Assembly (NCBI RefSeq): GCF_020150455.1
Contig: NZ_CP083740.1
Location: forward strand, 1,178,001 to 1,242,000
Source of the DNA: Bremerella sp. TYQ1
GTDB lineage: Bacteria; Planctomycetota; Planctomycetia; Pirellulales; Pirellulaceae
Direction: 5' to 3'
Length of the DNA stretch: 64,000 bases
The notes below the pieces were generated by a model. That model was not told the origin of the DNA, did no database searches, and worked only from the letters and a program-made list of their open reading frames with translations. Numbering within the stretch: position 1 is the stretch's first letter; each line of letters starts with the position of its first letter. The position numbers were made by a program, and so were the translations under genes. Below are positions 62,365 to 64,000 of this stretch, in pieces.

Positions 62365-62373
62365 GCGAAGGAG
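62365..62373 (+). promoter_or_regulatory. Ribosome binding site GCGAAGGAG before astD
   Basis: Third copy of the nine-base ribosome site, seven bases before the astD ATG. Confidence 0.6.
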
Positions 62374-62380
62374 CCTCCTC

Positions 62381-63808
62381 ATGCATTGTATCGACGGCCA
62401 ATGGATCGCCGGAACCGGAGCGCGATTCACCAGCACCAATCCCGCCACCGAAGAAGACTTGTGGCAAGCCAACGCCGCGTCGGATGACGATGTCGCCGCA
62501 GCGTTTGTCTCTGCCGCGACTGCTCAGGCGGACTGGGACGCCCTCGGCTGGGAGAAAAGGGCAGGGTACCTGAAACGTTTCGCCGAACTTGCCGCGGCGA
62601 AGAGCGACTTTCTCGCGAACACAATCGCCGACGAAGTTGGCAAAGCCCTATGGGACGCCACAACCGAAGCGAAAGCAGTCGCGGCGAAATGTGACGTTAC
62701 GATCGATGCCTACCAAAACCTGCGCGACACCACGCAGTTCACCAATGCGAAAATGTCTGGTCGAGTCGGATATCGACCGCTGGGCGTGACCGCGGTGATC
62801 GGGCCATTTAACTTTCCGGCCCACGTCGCCAACGGACAGATCATGCCGTCGCTGTTGGCGGGCAACACGGTCGTCTTCAAACCGAGCGAACTAAGCCCCC
62901 TCGTCGCTGAAGAAACCGTCAAGCTATGGCACGAAGCGGGCTTGCCGCCAGGCGTGTTGAATCTTGTCCAGGGAGCCGTTCCCACCAGCCAGGCCATTCT
63001 ACGGCAGCCGCAGCTTCGCGGACTGTTCTTCACCGGCAGCCGCATCACGGGAGGGAAGATTCGCGAAGCTCTCGCCCAGCGACTGGAAGTGTTGTTGGCC
63101 CTCGAACTGGGTGGCAACAATCCGCTGATCGCTCACCAAGTGTCCGATCTTGACCAAGCGGTCGATACGATCATCAAGTCGGCGTTCATGACCTCGGGGC
63201 AACGATGCACCTGCACGCGAAGGCTGATCGTTACCGGCGATTCGCAGCCCCTTCTGGATAAGCTGATCGAACAAACCGAAGCCGTCACGATTGGCCTGCC
63301 GCGTGATCCTTCCAATCCGTTCATGGGGCCGCTCATTCATGCCGCCGCGGTTGACAAAGTGCTGAACGTTCAGCAGCGTATGCTCGCCGATGGGGGCGTT
63401 TCTCTCGTCGAAGCAAAGCGTCAGCCGCTGGGCAATGCGTTTGTCAGTCCCGGCATTATCGACGTGACCAATAGCAGCGGACGTACCGATGAAGAAACGT
63501 TTGGCCCACTGCTTCAAGTCATTCGTGTCGATGATCTATCCGCGGCAATCCACGAAGCCAACAACACGCAGTATGGTCTTGTCGCAGGCATCTTGTGTGA
63601 CGATCGTGTCGACTTCGATCGCTTCCGCAATGAAGTCCGCGCGGGGCTGCTGAACTGGAATTTGCCAACAACTGGTGCGAGCGGACAGCTTCCTTTCGGC
63701 GGTGTCGGACAGAGTGGCAATTATCGCCCCGCCGGTTATCACGCGATCAACTTTTGCCACGTCCCCGTTGCGGAAGTGGAAGCGGTACCAGCGGAAGGGA
63801 ACGCGTAA
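62381..63808 (+). CDS. astD: Succinylglutamate-semialdehyde dehydrogenase
   Basis: 475 residues of the aldehyde dehydrogenase superfamily: Asn in [12 protein letters not shown]-binding FTGSRITGG, general base Glu in ALELGGNNP, and nucleophile C276 in [10 protein letters not shown]. These spellings are typical for AstD. Oxidises N-succinylglutamate semialdehyde to N-succinylglutamate with NAD+. Its TAA overlaps the ATG of astB by one base, so the two are coupled. Confidence 0.95.
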   Translation: MHCIDGQWIAGTGARFTSTNPATEEDLWQANAASDDDVAAAFVSAATAQADWDALGWEKRAGYLKRFAELAAAKSDFLANTIADEVGKALWDATTEAKAVAAKCDVTIDAYQNLRDTTQFTNAKMSGRVGYRPLGVTAVIGPFNFPAHVANGQIMPSLLAGNTVVFKPSELSPLVAEETVKLWHEAGLPPGVLNLVQGAVPTSQAILRQPQLRGLFFTGSRITGGKIREALAQRLEVLLALELGGNNPLIAHQVSDLDQAVDTIIKSAFMTSGQRCTCTRRLIVTGDSQPLLDKLIEQTEAVTIGLPRDPSNPFMGPLIHAAAVDKVLNVQQRMLADGGVSLVEAKRQPLGNAFVSPGIIDVTNSSGRTDEETFGPLLQVIRVDDLSAAIHEANNTQYGLVAGILCDDRVDFDRFRNEVRAGLLNWNLPTTGASGQLPFGGVGQSGNYRPAGYHAINFCHVPVAEVEAVPAEGNA

Positions 63809-64000
63809 TGTCGGCCGTGGAAGTTAACTTCGACGGGCTGATTGGGCCGACGCATCACTATGGTGGACTGTCGCTGGGGAACCGAGCTTCGCTGGCGCAT
63901 CGGCATGCGGCTTCTTCCCCGAAAAGGGCCGCCCTGCAGGGTCTCTCGAAGATGAAAAAGGTCGCCGACATGGGCGTTCGCCAGGCGTTTTTGCCACCGC
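63808..64000 (+). CDS. astB: N-succinylarginine dihydrolase (5' part only)
   Basis: Begins with ATG at 63808, overlapping the astD stop, and runs off the right edge after 64 codons. The visible N-terminus ([19 protein letters not shown], then [18 protein letters not shown]) is characteristic of AstB. The enzyme splits N2-succinylarginine to succinylornithine, CO2 and ammonia, the second step of the pathway. Confidence 0.93.
   Translation, partial: MSAVEVNFDGLIGPTHHYGGLSLGNRASLAHRHAASSPKRAALQGLSKMKKVADMGVRQAFLPP

Overview
The window reads as chromosomal DNA of a planctomycete, most likely of the Pirellulales (Blastopirellula/Bremerella/Rhodopirellula type). The signs are two gene pairs encoding PSD1-type cytochrome proteins (DUF1549/DUF1553) with Tat-exported DUF1501 proteins, two exported sulfatases, PQQ-like and NHL beta-propellers, and many genes with GTG/TTG starts. 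No rRNA, tRNA, CRISPR array or insertion sequence was found.

Layout. 0-3.4 kb: DUF1501 and PSD1 genes on the minus strand; the PSD1 gene runs off the left edge. 3.5-5.7 kb: a PAS-AraC regulator and an APC permease. 5.8-8.7 kb: two sulfatases. 9-9.7 kb: a zinc-ribbon/ankyrin protein. 9.7-13.5 kb (minus): a four-gene Mn/Zn/Fe ABC uptake operon whose permease carries a C-terminal DtxR/MntR-like regulator. 13.6-18.7 kb: a PQQ-like propeller, then a GT2/DUF2304/TMTC-like glycosylation cluster. 18.7-24.7 kb: an NHL propeller, a tiny membrane protein and a second PSD1/DUF1501 pair. 24.7-29.5 kb (minus): ndk, a small exported protein, a catalytic/non-catalytic M16 peptidase pair, a GNAT and a QueD/PTPS enzyme.

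30.2-55.7 kb is the outstanding feature: a ten-gene, single-strand polyketide/fatty-acid synthase operon. It encodes a thioester reductase fused to an SCP2-like domain, a KS-KS0-ACP-ACP-ACP protein, a 4'-phosphopantetheinyl transferase, a FabL-like (Y-x6-K) reductase, and a 3558-residue megasynthase (KS-KS0-KS-KS0-AT-C45-KR-DH). A membrane protein, two exported proteins of unknown function, a condensation/PapA-like acyltransferase and an MMPL/RND exporter follow. KS0 marks a ketosynthase-like domain without the active-site Cys. The C45 domain is an Ntn-hydrolase of the isopenicillin-N acyltransferase family, lying between AT and KR; by family precedent it might cut the megasynthase in two. The locus has the logic of a long-chain envelope lipid factory: iterative synthesis on tandem ACPs, reduction in trans, reductive release, esterification and export. 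It recalls heterocyst glycolipid loci and mycobacterial PKS-PapA-MmpL loci but matches neither.

55.7-64 kb is amino-acid catabolism: a DUF1338 2-oxoadipate dioxygenase/decarboxylase-like gene, a divergent response-regulator/glutamate-dehydrogenase fusion, and an arginine succinyltransferase (AST) operon. That operon holds an M20/CPG2-like hydrolase, a class III aminotransferase, astA, astD and the start of astB. The M20 enzyme probably stands in for AstE. The pathway would turn arginine into glutamate, which the fusion dehydrogenase would deaminate.
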